Source: Dryocosmus kuriphilus (taxonomy: Eukaryota; Arthropoda; Insecta; Hymenoptera; Cynipidae). Taken from it: DNA of 64,000 bases. The translations under genes and the position numbers were made by a program. Below are positions 44,169 through 55,181 of the stretch, piece after piece (positions within the stretch are counted from its first letter, which is position 1; the number at the start of each line of letters is the position of its first letter). The stretch lies in assembly GCA_038277395.1 (NCBI GenBank), contig CM076191.1, positions 28,034,583-28,098,582 of the forward strand. Reading direction: 5' to 3'. The notes beneath the pieces are model-generated. The model worked only from the letters and a program-made list of their open reading frames with translations, did not search any database and was not told the DNA's origin.

Positions 44169-46302
44169 TGTTACAACCCGTTAATAATTTTTATATTCCG
44201 TTTTCATATTTATTGTAAGCTGGCTCTTCCTTGCTAAGCTTTCCTCTATCTCTGTTTCTAAAATATCAAAAGGGTTGTGGAGGCTACACAAACTGAACGA
44301 GGTCCAAAGTCAGATATCGTTTATTATTTTTGTGGGACGTAATTAAACTGTTCTCCTCCGAGAATTCTATTATCTTTCTGGCTATTAATGAGAGGGCATC
44401 ATTTATTTATAATTAATAACAACAAAAAATGCATCTCAAAATCAGATTTTAATCCAAATTTAATCATGTCAACTCCCAAAGAAATTATACAAAGTATGCC
44501 ATTCACATTTAGATTACAAATTTGAGGAACGATACAGATTACTCACCCATGCTCGTTGCTATTCCTAATTCTACAACTAGAAAATAGGAAAATATCTATT
44601 CCTAATTTTCCTTTTTCCTAATGGGCCGCTGTTATTTAAATTTATCGTGACGCACATACGTTTATACACGTAGTTGCCCGATATGTACTCTCACACGCGT
44701 ACTGACGTTTGTTTTAATTGAAGGAATAATAATTGGCTTTTAACCAGGAAGACATGGAGTGCGTTTAAATTCGCATGTCATCCTACTATTATTCTTTCCT
44801 TTAACCCAAAAGCTAATTACAATAGGCAATTTCTCAGAAGTTTTGAGATTCAACCTCAAAATTGCCTAAGACGTTTCCATTTACAGTGGATTACAAACTT
44901 ACGGGGGTTCCAAACTTCTTATGGTCTTTCCGCACAACTGCCAGCTTCGGTAATAAATTTTCCGGTGCCCAGAAAACCCGATTATTCCGACTGACTTTAA
45001 GAGGTTTGTTGATCCACTGGTAACTCGTTAAAAAAAGGTAATTTTTATAGGTTTAACGTCCCCACGATGAGGTCTCCAACGCGCCCTAATCAGGAAACTA
45101 GTAGTTTTACACTTCAACCCGAAACAATTAAATAAGAAATTTTATTAAGGGAAGCAAACCGTAAGGGTAAACGTGAGGTACCGGCGTGTTCAACTCGACG
45201 GGCGTCTGTTAAGGAATTTCCGCGAGAAAAGATTCCCTTCAAGAGACTACTTGCTTGGTTCAATTAGCTCTGCAAACTGCCTCGATGATTTCTAATGGAT
45301 GCCTCTTGTAGGTGACCTGTCAGTGGACACGGGTGGGAATTTTTGTTTAGGTAATGATATTTTCTAGTTGCCAGGCACAGTACATTTTGCTGTGCCTGGC
45401 TGGACTTTGAGCGCTTAGCCAAAAATGCAATCGTCAGCAGCACTGAGTGGAGTTCAAGTGGGCATTCCGCTGCTCTGTTAAAACTTTTTGTAGTTTGCAG
45501 ATTTCTCCTCATTTTTTCATTTTAATTTTTAATTTTAAATTGTTCTGGTTTAGATTTATACGAATGTTTGCTGCGGGTCATGTTTTTCAATTTACTTTTG
45601 TAAATGTTTATTACGCATGACCCTTGTATCAGGTGCGGAACCCTCTCATTTGAAAAGAGTTTTTTTTTCAGTGATTTTGATACATATTTGGCGAAGCTAT
45701 GGCCATATTACTTTCTCCCGCTCAAGGGGGTGGTTTAGGCAGGGAAATGCAGGGTGATCGGGGTTGTGGCGAACGTTAGGAGAGTGGAGAACGACTGGAG
45801 AATAAGAAAGTCGACAGGGTCAACGCACTGTTGCAGTGACTACGCGGGGCACCCACACGGTCACCCGCCTATATGCACACGCTAGTCTCCCATGGTATCG
45901 GTTAAGTGTGTGCGAAAAGGCCATACGGAGTTCAATCCCGCTAGGTCGTGGTTCCTGCGTGCGTATCCGTGTGAGTTTTTACATTCGCGGTTTTCCTTCT
46001 ACTCTTTTATACTTAAAAGGTTTAACAATTTTCTTTTTGTGACTCCTTATTTATTTATACTTACTATTTCGATTAATTTTCCCTACGCGTTCGCTTAAGC
46101 AATTAAAATTATTTTTATAATATTTCCTTATTATTTATTTAGCTATCTTTCCCAGTCACCAACTTGTATCATCTGCTGACGCTGCATCTTACGCCCAGTG
46201 TCGGTCTCTCGTCACAAGTCTCATCCGTAGTCCGTGCATTCCATTCTCGCGATAATTTCTCCAGAATTAAAAATGCGCAGACTAGGGGGGAGGCATGTAA
46301 CA
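44169..46302 (-). repeat. Ty3/Gypsy 5' LTR, copy B
   Basis: 2134 bp, TGTTAC to GTAACA, over 99.8% like copy A by eye. On its right it is followed by CAAT (46303-46306) and the Penelope sequence, on its left by the primer-binding site and leader of the minus-strand provirus. Confidence 0.9.
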
Positions 46303-47168
46303 CAATTCACCTGTGAGATCGAGCAAAATAGCAAAATTAGTTTTCTAGACTTAGAGTTAACAAGACTTCCAGATGGGAGTATTATTAGGAACTGGTTTAG
46401 AAAGAGTACTTATTCTGGAAGAATTTTGAACTTTTTCTCTGAACATCCTATACAAAATAAAATTGCGGTGATTAAGGGGTTTGTTGACAGAGCTGTGGGT
46501 TTGTCCAGCGAGCCTTTTCACACACAGAATCTGAACATTGTTAGGAAGACATTATTTGTGAATCATTATCCACAGAACTTGATCGAAAAACATATCAAGG
46601 TTAGAATTGAACAAATTAAAAGCAAACATAGCAATTGTTTAGTTCCTGATACTACACAAAAAGAGAGAGAGAGTTTAGTTCTTCTAACACATTTGTTCTT
46701 CCATACTTTGGTCAAGTTTCTACAACTATTCAATTTATGTTGAGAAAGTTTAAGATCCATACCATTTTTAAAGTTCCATTTAAAATGGACTTTTTCACAA
46801 CTTTTGGTAAAGATCTTTTAGAAAGGTTTGAAAAGAGTGGGGTGGTTTATAAAATCATTTGCAAGAAGTGTGGAATGGCTTATGTGGGACAGACTGGTAG
46901 ACTTCTTTATACCAGAGTCGAGGAACATAAGAGCGATGTACGTTTGAAGCGTTTTTATCGCAGTGTTCTTGCTAGAAATACTAGTGAATGTGCCAAATGT
47001 TCCTTTGATTGGGATGGTGTTCAGATTTTGCATTATGAGAATGATAAGAGTAAGAGGGAATTCATGGAAATGCTTTATATTAAAAAGCCAAAGGAGTTTT
47101 CTATAAATTTAAAGACTGATTTGGATAAATTAAATGGTTGTTTTGATGGTATAATTGATTACATTTAG
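46303..47168 (+). pseudogene. Penelope-like RT C-terminus and GIY-YIG endonuclease, copy B
   Basis: Same as 32005-32728 up to 47026 and then goes on to the natural end at 47168. The endonuclease part (46737-47168) has the GIY-YIG-type VYKIICKKCGMAYVGQTGR, then a TRVEEHK motif and the C-terminal KREFMEMLYIKK block with a conserved acidic residue. A frame change separates it from the RT part near 46735. GIY-YIG endonucleases cut the target for Penelope-like elements. Confidence 0.85.
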
Positions 47169-47339
47169 ATTTTAAATTCCGTGCTTGTTTTCCTTACCTT
47201 TTCAGGTATGGGCTTTATTATTGTGCCTCTTATTTTCTTATTACTTGGTCGGGTCCCAGAGACGGAAAATCGTGGCGACCTCGTGGAGCTGGCTGGGTGA
47301 TATTGTTTTTCATTATAATTTTTTTTTTTTTTTTCCTTT

Positions 47340-47390
47340 TTTTGCCTTGATAAGGGTGTTATGTGTGCACCGAAACGTTGGCCTTCTATG
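47340..47390 (+). ncRNA. Hammerhead-like core at the 3' end of the Penelope element
   Basis: CTTGATAAG (47346-47354; one extra T against CTGATAAG), a GGTG/GCACC stem, then CGAAACGTTGG from 47371. The tail CCGAAACGTTGG is shared with the core at 25034. It is likely a decayed ribozyme. Confidence 0.4.
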
Positions 47391-47773
47391 AATTTTAATG
47401 GGTTTTTGGTTTTGGGTTTTAAAAAAGTAGAAACAAAAGAAGACGAGGGAAAGAAAAAAGAAGGAAGGGGATTTGGTTGGTTGCCTTCTCTTTTCCCTCC
47501 TCTTTTTTTGTTTTTCTTTTTCGGATTTTTGCTAGAAGCCTTTTCAATTCTTTGGGTTTGTTTGTCCAAATTTCATCGTGGAGTTCCTTTTTTGATTAAC
47601 AGCTTTTTACTTAAAAAAGAAGCTTTTTGTTTTCGATATCATAATTTCCTTTAGGTGTGACTTTGAAGCCCATTTCCAGGAGGACCACGATTTGCAGTCT
47701 TTGCTTGCTTAGAATAACGTCCAAACACATCAATACTCATCTTGCAAATGATGGCAATCTTACAAAACATTCA
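47391..47773. other. Penelope 3' tail and return to Polinton
   Basis: A/G- and T-rich low-complexity sequence to about 47650, then sequence leading into the end of the next Polinton gene. The exact junction is not visible. No separate gene is seen. Confidence 0.4.
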
Positions 47774-48781
47774 TTAATATATAATTTCAGCTTCTCGTAG
47801 TTCTTCAATAATTAATCGATATAATTTAATTTGTATGACTTGGATTGCCTGCTGATTGAGACGCTACAAGTAAGCGCAGTCGATCTACCAATTCATTAGG
47901 GTCATCCCAGTAAACGTAATCCCACTGACTTTCCTCTCTAGCAGTCATATGTTGTGGCCTTATTATACCTTGACCTGTTGAATTTCGGTTTTTACTTCGT
48001 CTGTCCCTATTTTTTTTTTTACGGTGATGTGGGAATTAACTTTTCTATAAATTTTTTATATTTAAAACCTTTACTATCACGAACAGCACCATCTAGTTTA
48101 TAATTCTTTTTATAGGCATTTGTCGCAATAATAATTTTTTGATAATTCTTCTGATCATCAGAACTTATAGAGGACTCTTCAGGTACTTTTTTAAATAAAA
48201 GCTCAAGCAAACCTTTACTTTTAGGAAAATTCAAATTACCCACATAAATATGATCATGACTGAAATTTATCGGAGAATCTCCAATTATTAATCTATCCTT
48301 CATTAATTTTCTTACGCCGTATACATTATCGAGATCTTTATTTTTTTCGCCTAATATGAGATATTTGTTTGTATCATCATCAACATCGCCCCATAAAGTG
48401 GAAGACTCGTCTGAATTATTTTTCGCTGTATTTTGAGCTGACAACTCTAAATTACTGGAACCTTCTCTCTCATTTCTTTCTTCATCATAAACAGATTTAA
48501 ATGCCAAATCATCATCATCATCCTCATCAGCAATATTTTCTTCATTCTTTAATTCCTCTTTTTTAATTGGTTCAACTTTTTTTTCTTTTTCTTTTCTCAG
48601 GACCACCCACAATTTTTTCAAGTGGACTAACAATAGGTTTGAAAGTATCACTCAATGTCTGTTCAACCGTCTCCTTGCCCAACTTCATTAGCCTATGTTT
48701 TCGTCGAATTGTTTCACTAGCTTTAGCAATTTAATGTAAAATATTTTTTTGCTTCTGAAAATTCTTCTCGTGTGAAGACAT
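47774..48781 (-). pseudogene. Conserved acidic Polinton protein, unknown function, frameshifted
   Basis: Begins with ATG at 48781 and reads a Lys-rich helical start with an in-frame TAA near 48735. A frame change then leads into the main part (48651-48019): an acidic Asp run, then YGVRKLMKDRLIIGD, DHIYVGNLNFPKSKGLLELL and a Lys-rich end. At the T run 48009-48019 the frame shifts again into WDYVYWDDPNELVDRLRLL, the usual C-terminal block of this family, known from many arthropod elements. The family is recognised but its role is not; it is divergent from the capsid genes and next to the ATPase. Confidence 0.7.
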
Positions 48782-48841
48782 GTTGATATAACAACGTCTA
48801 AGGTATGACTGTTTCTAATTTGGGCATTACATACATATATA

Positions 48842-49530
48842 TCATTTTTCTAGACTTACAAAACAATCAAAGCCCTTTCTATATCTGCCTTGGTTAACAT
48901 TTCTACCTTTATCAATTACAACGAACCCATACTTATCACTCCAGCAAGCTAGACACATATCCTTAAATTGTAAAAAAGGCATATCAGTATTAACATGATC
49001 GTCATATATATGCCTCAGATTCATCTCATCTTGGTTAAATAGTACTAGCAAATTAACATTATCACGTACAAAATGTTTAGGAATACGGGCATATGTGTAG
49101 AAACAATCAACATCACTGTGTCTACCCATAGAAAAAAATGCTTTTATATTATCCTGCTTCTCACATGCTACATCATCAAGCACCATTATTGAGTTAGACC
49201 GTTCTTCACTTGGTATCACCACATCCTCATGTTCATTGAAAGTATAGTACTCAACGCCATCTACAGATTGAAGAACTTTTACCAAAAATTTGTGTTTCGG
49301 TTGATTTAACGATTTCGAGTATATACATAAACATTTTCAAATCTTCATCCATTTAGATGCATTAATAGAGTGAGCAAAGCATTTGTCTTTCCACAGTTGG
49401 AGGGTACACAGAATATTGCTCGAATACTATTTGGCATTAAATGTCCATGCTGTTCTTTCTTTTTATCATTTTCAACTAGTGAATCAAAATTCTCAACTGG
49501 TAATTTCACTGGCTTTGCTTCAAACTGCAT
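48842..49530 (-). pseudogene. FtsK/HerA-type genome-packaging ATPase, frameshifted
   Basis: Would pump element DNA into capsids. The N-terminal part (49530-49345) holds the Walker A motif CVPSNCGKTNAL. The frame breaks at about 49345-49310. The second part (49285-48842) has the Walker B-like NSIMVLDDVAC, then GRHSDVDCFY, ARIPKHFVRDN and LVLFNQDEMN, typical of the A32-like ATPases of Polintons and adintoviruses. About 230 residues in all, near the usual size. Divergent from the phospholipase gene, 85 bp apart. Confidence 0.85.
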
Positions 49531-49614
49531 CTTGACTATGACTGATTGGATAAACTATAAACATACTGCTTATATAGATTGAATCTTCAGTCTGAAAGCA
49601 TCTCTCAAGCAGAT
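49531..49614 (+). promoter_or_regulatory. Divergent promoter between ATPase and phospholipase genes
   Basis: ACTATAAA at about 49554-49561 and TCAGTC at about 49587 lie some 30 bp apart, before the ATG at 49615. The other strand serves the ATPase. Confidence 0.45.
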
Positions 49615-50403
49615 ATGATCGTTCATGAACAAAAAAGAGTTAGTCGTAAACAAGATGTGAAGCAGACAAGACGTGGAAGAGGCTTAGTCAATAAAATCAT
49701 CAACAACTTGCCATTTGTGTTGCACTTGCCTGGTTACCAATACTGTGGACCAGGTACTAAGCTAGCAAAACGATTAGCGCGAGGTGATCCAGAAATCAAT
49801 CCACTGGATGCAGCTTTCAAAGATCACGATATTGCTTATTCACAAAATAGGGAGAACCTTGAGGCTAGAAACATAGCTGGTATAGTTGGAAAAGCAGGTG
49901 CTTGGGGAATAGCAAACACTATGAAAGTTAAATCTAAGTTTAGCATGGGTCTCAAGAATAAAAAAAAAGCCTGCTCCACACTGAGAAAAATCGTTATGGC
50001 AGCTAAAAGATCAATGATTTCGGGTAATGATGCACAAATTGTCATCAAGTCTGCATTAACAGGTGCACGCAATGCTGTAAAAAGAGCTGGTGGAAAGAGG
50101 AAAATTAATAAACCTCGTATTCTACCTGTTCCAACTAAGGTGGGTGGTTTTCTACCCTTTCTAATACCCATTTTGGACGGTCTAAGTGCAACTGCAGCAC
50201 TAGCAGGTGGAGCCGCTGGTATTGCAAAAGCTGTGAATTATGCAAATGTAGCAAAACATCAACTCACAGAGAGTAAACGTCATAATGAAACGATGGAAGA
50301 CATTGCTTTGGGGAAAGGTCTTTATTTAAAACCATATAAACAAGGACTAGGACTTCATCTCAAAGGAGCAAGACTTAAATGTAAGTCAAAAAACTTCAAG
50401 TGA
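49615..50403 (+). CDS. VP1-like phospholipase A2 domain protein of the Polinton
   Basis: 262 codons; I take the ATG at 49615 because codons before it start with TTG inside the presumed leader. Residues about 30-75 read HLPGYQYCGPGTKL and DAAFKDHDIAYS: the Ca-binding YxGPG loop and the HDxxY active site of the parvovirus VP1-type phospholipase A2, which opens endosomal membranes during entry. A Lys-rich middle follows, then a Gly/Ala-rich hydrophobic stretch (residues about 190-220) that could bind membrane. Such proteins occur in Polinton-like and adintovirus genomes. The frame is intact. Confidence 0.8.
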   Translation: MIVHEQKRVSRKQDVKQTRRGRGLVNKIINNLPFVLHLPGYQYCGPGTKLAKRLARGDPEINPLDAAFKDHDIAYSQNRENLEARNIAGIVGKAGAWGIANTMKVKSKFSMGLKNKKKACSTLRKIVMAAKRSMISGNDAQIVIKSALTGARNAVKRAGGKRKINKPRILPVPTKVGGFLPFLIPILDGLSATAALAGGAAGIAKAVNYANVAKHQLTESKRHNETMEDIALGKGLYLKPYKQGLGLHLKGARLKCKSKNFK

Positions 50404-50472
50404 AGCTACCTCATCGAGCATTGACTTAAATTCGCGAAATCTTTAAAGATACCACATTTTCGAGGTGTTTTT

Positions 50473-50892
50473 ATGCGAAATAGATTGCCAGAAGGTGGAT
50501 CACGTAAATATGGAATTGCTATTGTTAACCTTGATGATAGAAAAGGACCAGGAACACACTGGTGTCCCTATAAAAAAATTAACAATAAAGTAATTTATTT
50601 TGATAGCTTTGTTAATCTTCGACCACCTTTGGATCTCTTTAAGTACCTCGGTGTTGGTAGCATAAAGTATAATTATAACAAATATTAATTTTATGATTCG
50701 ACATTTTTCAGACAATATATTTATCAGAGGATGAACTTCTGATAATTTTCGCGATTTTTTATGGTTGAAAAAGACGCGAGATAAATAAAACAAGTTCTTA
50801 ATAAAATTCATCAGTTTCAAATATAATTATAACAGATATCAAAATTATGATACATTCGTTTGTGGACATTTATGTTTACAATTTGTGTGTAA
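50473..50892 (+). pseudogene. Adenain-like maturation protease, interrupted
   Basis: Cysteine protease of the adenovirus/Ulp1 fold that processes capsid proteins. The first part (50473-50688) shows GPGTHW (catalytic His) and a VIYFDSF block (catalytic Asp). The frame stops at 50688. After about 130 bp the C-terminal block with FVCGHLCLQF (catalytic Cys) appears at about 50848-50880. A 35-bp imperfect direct repeat, TATAATTATAACA and neighbours, stands at 50668 and 50821 on both sides of the interruption. The open frame reaches upstream of 50473 to about 50413. Confidence 0.75.
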
Positions 50893-50974
50893 TCAATTAA
50901 AATCGAAAAGTATGCATAATCTATATAAGTGTTGAAATATGTAATATCAAGTCAGTGTAAGGCTAGTCATCAAC
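50890..50974 (+). promoter_or_regulatory. Promoter of the minor capsid gene
   Basis: CTATATAAG at about 50921-50929 and AAGTCAGTG at about 50949-50957, near 28 bp apart, then ATG at 50975. This repeats the TATA/TCAGT pattern of other genes in the element. Confidence 0.5.
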
Positions 50975-51662
50975 ATGGATGATTCATTGACACTAACATT
51001 ATCGGGGACTTCTTCAATTCTGGAGACGAACTATTTTCCACCGATTGAATTGTCTCCTTACAAAAATTATGCGCTCGGTCTTGTTGAATTTCTAACCTTT
51101 AATTCAATTCCAAACGTGGATATTGGTCAAAATAAATTTTATGTGAATAATAAAGAGTACACTATACCTACGGGTAGTTATGAGATAAATGACATACAGC
51201 ACTATCTGCAGAATGTTTTAGCAACTGAGGGTATTGAAATTCACATCAAGCCAAACAATAACACTCAGAAAAATAAAATTTATTGGAATCGAGATGTAAA
51301 TTTTGAATCTGAAGATTATTGGTCGTTTGCTGGGATTTTCTCCACGCAGGCTAGAAGCTAAAAAGCTATATAAATCTGATCAACCGGCATCAATCATAAA
51401 AGTGAATGCTCTCAGAGTTGAGAGCAGTATAACTACAGGTGCATATATTAATGGACAAAAAGTACATACTATTCACGAATTTTTTCCTGTAGTACCACCT
51501 GGATATAAGATAGTGGAAGTACCATCCCATGTCATTTACTTACCAGTCGCCGTACAGTAAATAGATCATATACAGCTCCGTATAGTTGATCAAGACGGAC
51601 ATTTGGTTAATTTTCGCGGTGACGTTATAACAATTAGACTACACATTAAGTCTCTGAAATAA
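50975..51662 (+). pseudogene. Putative minor capsid (penton-like) protein of the Polinton
   Basis: Starts MDDSLTLTLSG and goes on with NYFPPIELSPYKNYALGL and IPTGSYEINDIQ, a family present in many arthropod Polinton-like loci and, by position and beta-rich look, likely the single-jelly-roll penton. The frame shifts near 51340; the second part reads ITTGAYINGQKVHTIHEFFP. An in-frame TAA stands at 51558-51560, followed by a matching tail (VDQDGHLVNFRGD) to 51662. The capsid role is inferred from family and neighbours. Confidence 0.65.
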
Positions 51663-51729
51663 TAATAATAATAATGGGTATTGTTTTCAATAAGAAGGTT
51701 GGTTTTGGTTATAATAAAGCAGCAGCACC

Positions 51730-51921
51730 ATGTCACAAACTAATCAGTCAACAAAGAACAGTCCAAGGGTTAACACCTCAAAACGTGCTATTCCTGAAAC
51801 CTCTAGGTCTGAAAATCAGAAAACGAAGACGAGAATAAAGAAATTCAAGATTTTTTTGCATCTGTGTTTGTATTTTTGTTTATCGACGTTTAATTGTTTG
51901 CTATGGAAGGGGGAATTTTAA
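51730..51921 (+). CDS. Small basic ORF before the major capsid gene
   Basis: 63 codons from ATG, with a Lys/Arg/Ser-rich first half and a hydrophobic tail (IFLHLCLYFCLSTFNCLLW). It overlaps the start of the major capsid gene in another frame. Polintons often carry small basic, virion-like peptides, but this could be chance. Confidence 0.3.
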   Translation: MSQTNQSTKNSPRVNTSKRAIPETSRSENQKTKTRIKKFKIFLHLCLYFCLSTFNCLLWKGEF

Positions 51922-53133
51922 ACATTCAAACACCAATCATCTTTGATGAATCAATTGCTCATTGTGAAGACCATGCACATCAGCCTTATGCCTCATCAAC
52001 TTTCAATAACAGCGATGAAATTCGAATTGCTGTGCAAAACCAAAATCACTGTCTCCTACCCAGCAAAAGTTCCCTTCACGTACACGGAAGATTGGTGAGG
52101 ATTGATGGAACACCAGTGACTACTACAGTGTTAGTTTCTAATGCCATCTGTCATTTGTTTGAAGAAGCAAGATATGAAAACAACGAAATAGAAATTGATA
52201 GAAACAAAAATGTTGGGCTCACTAGCCTCATGAAAAATTATATATCTTTAAATCCCAGCCAATCACGTTACATTGAAAATACTGGTTGGCTTGAAATAAA
52301 TAATAATGACCAATCATTAATCAACGCAACGCTACAGGTTATTTTGATGTATCTGCACCTCTTTGCATGATATTTGGCTTTGCTGAAGATTATCACAAAG
52401 TTATTGTCAATGCTAAACATGAACTTATTTTGACAAGATCAAAAAGTGATGTAAATGCCATCTTGCAAACAGCTCCCAGTGAGCAGTATAAAATTGAAAT
52501 TAATAAAGTTGAGTGGCTATTACCCAGCCTTAGATTATCAGATTCACGAAAATTTCAGTTGCTAAAATACACTGAAAAACATCCGTTTATTCCAATAAGT
52601 TTTCGATCTTGGGAATTGTATGAATATCCTCTACTTCAAACTACTACAAACCATGTTTGGACTGTAAAAACATCAGCACAATTGGAAAAACCGAGATTTG
52701 TTATACTAGGTTTCCAAACAAACAGAAAAAATAATATACTAATATAAACTCTAGTCACTTTGATCATTGTAATCTAACTAATGCAAAACTATTTTTGAAC
52801 GATCAGTGTTATCCTTATGGTAATTTAAATCTCAATATTAATAAAAATCAGTACGCTCTACTTTATCAAATGTACACAAACTTTCAGGCTAATTACTATG
52901 GCAAGGAATCGCAACCATTGTTATCGAGAGGGGAGTTTATAGCACATGCGCCTCTAATTGTTATTGATTGTTCTAAACAAAATGAGTCACTGAAATATGG
53001 ACCAGTTGATGTTCGTCTAGAATTTCAAACTAGTGAAAATTTTCCAGCTGAAACTTCAGCATATTGCTTAATTTTACATGATCGTATAATTGAATATAAA
53101 CCAATAAGTGGTGGCGTGAAAAAATTGGTATAA
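51903..53133 (+). pseudogene. Putative major capsid protein (double jelly roll) of the Polinton, two frameshifts
   Basis: About 410 codons from ATG at 51903. The first frame (to about 52334) has FDESIAHCEDHAHQPYASS and ICHLFEEARYE. The second (about 52335-52740) has FGFAEDYHK, FRSWELYEYPLLQTTTNHVW and KPRFVILGFQTNRK. The third (about 52745-53133) has YPYGNLNLNINKNQ, APLIVIDCSKQNESLK and VDVRLEFQ. This conserved family is widespread in arthropod genomes and, given size, order and partners, is the best candidate for the major capsid protein. The jelly-roll fold is inferred, not shown. Confidence 0.6.
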
Positions 53134-53172
53134 AAACTGTAACTAGATTGAAATAGTTTAGTTGAATTCATT

Positions 53173-53691
53173 ATGGAGTACCTGGTGGACCTGCAGGGCT
53201 TCAAGTTACCTTTAAACAAATTTGTGTTGAAAGAATTGGCTATATTATCAATCAATGATGATAATGATGCTGTCACAAAGCCATATACGAGTACTTTTCT
53301 CCTTCAATCACCCTGCAAGTGGAACTGCGTCCCATTAGAATATAAGTCTATGAACATTTGGGTAGAGTACAATCATCATGGAATACCCTGGAATTCTGGT
53401 AATTTACCATATACTTTAATACCTGTAATCCTCGAGAACGTTTTGAAAGATGCAATAAAAATTTATGTTAAAGGATTAGAGAAAAAGAATTGGTTGAGGC
53501 AATTTGTAAAAATGTCAATTGAAATTGTTGATATGCTTGATTTGAACTGTCCATCACTACATAGTTTGCGTGAGATATTCATAATTAATGATATCAAGTG
53601 TACACATCATATGTATGAAAATCACTTTAATTGCGCAATTGAAAATGTAATCTTATTGAAAAGCTGGATACCTTTAAAACAACTTTGTTAG
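53173..53691 (+). CDS. Conserved Polinton-linked protein, unknown function
   Basis: 172 codons from ATG, intact. Starts MEYLVDLQGFKLP and has HGIPWNSGNLPY and IYVKGLEKKNWL, then Cys/His residues (IKCTHHMYENHFNCAIENV). This family is common in arthropod mobile loci. The acidic VDLQGF start and the spread of conserved His/Cys could fit an RNase H-like nuclease fold, but that is a guess. It lies directly after the capsid gene on the same strand. Confidence 0.6.
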   Translation: MEYLVDLQGFKLPLNKFVLKELAILSINDDNDAVTKPYTSTFLLQSPCKWNCVPLEYKSMNIWVEYNHHGIPWNSGNLPYTLIPVILENVLKDAIKIYVKGLEKKNWLRQFVKMSIEIVDMLDLNCPSLHSLREIFIINDIKCTHHMYENHFNCAIENVILLKSWIPLKQLC

Positions 53692-54213
53692 AATATCCTT
53701 TAGGTTATAGACTACTTACTTTTTAAGAATAATGTACTGATTTTTATAAATAAATTTTTAAAAATTGAAACAAAATTGAAGTTCTTTTTTTTCTCAGAGT
53801 TCCTTCCCTCATTATAATGAAGACGTGCGAGTACTAGATGGCGATTTGCAGGTATTTAAAAGCTTTCTAAAAATAAAAAAAAAAAAAAAAATTTAAATTT
53901 TATCAATCTTCTATTCATTTATTTTAAGATCTTGTATTTTACAATGCATATAATTTTTTTATAATCAATACAAGTCCTTTTTTTATCCACATATAATTTT
54001 TACATATTTCGTACAATACATAAGAATTCAACACTCATTCTTCCACTCACATATTTACAACACATACACACACAGCGCTTTCTTCGCTTCACTTGCCGCC
54101 TTATAATAATAAAATATAATACAATAAGAACCTCGGTGTCTCAAAAGGGTCTATACAATTTTTGTAATACATATATTTTACATTATTTATTATAATACAA
54201 AAACTATACATTT
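53692..54213. other. AT-rich spacer between convergent genes
   Basis: Holds A runs (about 53873-53892) and AATAAA-like signals near 53745-53755 that could end transcripts of the plus-strand genes. No gene. Confidence 0.4.
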
Positions 54214-54707
54214 ATTTTTACATTATCGTCCACTTCCATGGGTTCGTACGTTTTATTGTTATAACCCCATGGAAAAGTCTCAGTTTGACCGGGGATAAGA
54301 ACACGCTTATCATCATAACAACTGAGTGCAATCTTGTCCTGTTTAATGGATTGCACTTCATGTTTTCTACTTCGGATTAGATGTTGAGTTCGAATCAGGG
54401 TTTGGCAAGATATGAGAGAGTGCTTATAGTCTTCGAATGTTATTGTTCTTAAAGTACACCCTTTTACGCATTTAGCTTTCTTTTTCTCCCCCCCCCCCCC
54501 CCCTCACCCAAAACTTTGTATGCATATAATTTTGCTCTCAAACCAATAAATTCTGTTATTATTTTCCCATTAAGTTCATCCTTCATCAAACCCAATACTT
54601 TTTTATTTAGAAGGCGTATTCCGTAAACATTATTTGGTGAATAGTCCGAAGTATCAAATTTGTGTGAGTCTCTTTTAATATGATCGTAAACGTTGGGAAC
54701 TGCGAAT
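54214..54707 (-). pseudogene. C-terminal piece of protein-primed type B DNA polymerase (PolB)
   Basis: On the minus strand, reading down from 54707: a DTSDYSPNNVYGIRLLNKKV block, then LGLMKDELNGK, TEFIGLRAKLYAYK, a C run on the plus strand (54488-54503) that disturbs the frame, then KCVKGCTLRTITFEDY, KHEVQSIKQDKIAL, CYDDKR and an acidic end with stop at 54214-54216. This is the end segment of the Polinton/viral PolB family. Catalytic blocks lie further upstream and are deleted: the sequence breaks off at a repeat-derived junction near 54710. Confidence 0.75.
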
Positions 54708-54710
54708 TGA

Positions 54711-54900
54711 TATAATCAAAATCTTTGAAAAATATGACGTCAGCTTCCTGTAGGTAAATATCAAAGGGATAACTGATAAGGAATTTATTTTTGAAAACAT
54801 CAGATAAATGAGGTCGGATGACTGGTGTATAATGGTGGAATGTTTAAACAATACATTTAAAGATAAGAGTAAAGACCGTCAAACGTACGCGCTACGTTTT
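54711..54900 (+). repeat. Internal copy of Polinton TIR sequence
   Basis: Matches 27497-27670 of the left TIR in the same orientation (ATCAAAATCTTTGAAAAATA, TGACGTCAGCTTCCTG, AATGGTGGAATGTTTAAACA). It starts exactly where PolB ends, so a deletion or a second element joined here. Confidence 0.85.
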
Positions 54901-55106
54901 ACTTTGACAAGGAAAGACTTTAAATTATTTCTGCATATCTTGAACTGTACAATTGCTCTTCTAATTAATTTTTTATTTAGCATGGGCATGAACCCTTTTT
55001 TCCCAAGAATCATATTATTACCATTACAAAATTTCAATATGTTATTGAGATACTTGTAAAACGCTTTACTAGAATCTTCTTTAGTCTATTATAAATCCCC
55101 ATGAAT

Positions 55107-55181
<75 letters not shown>

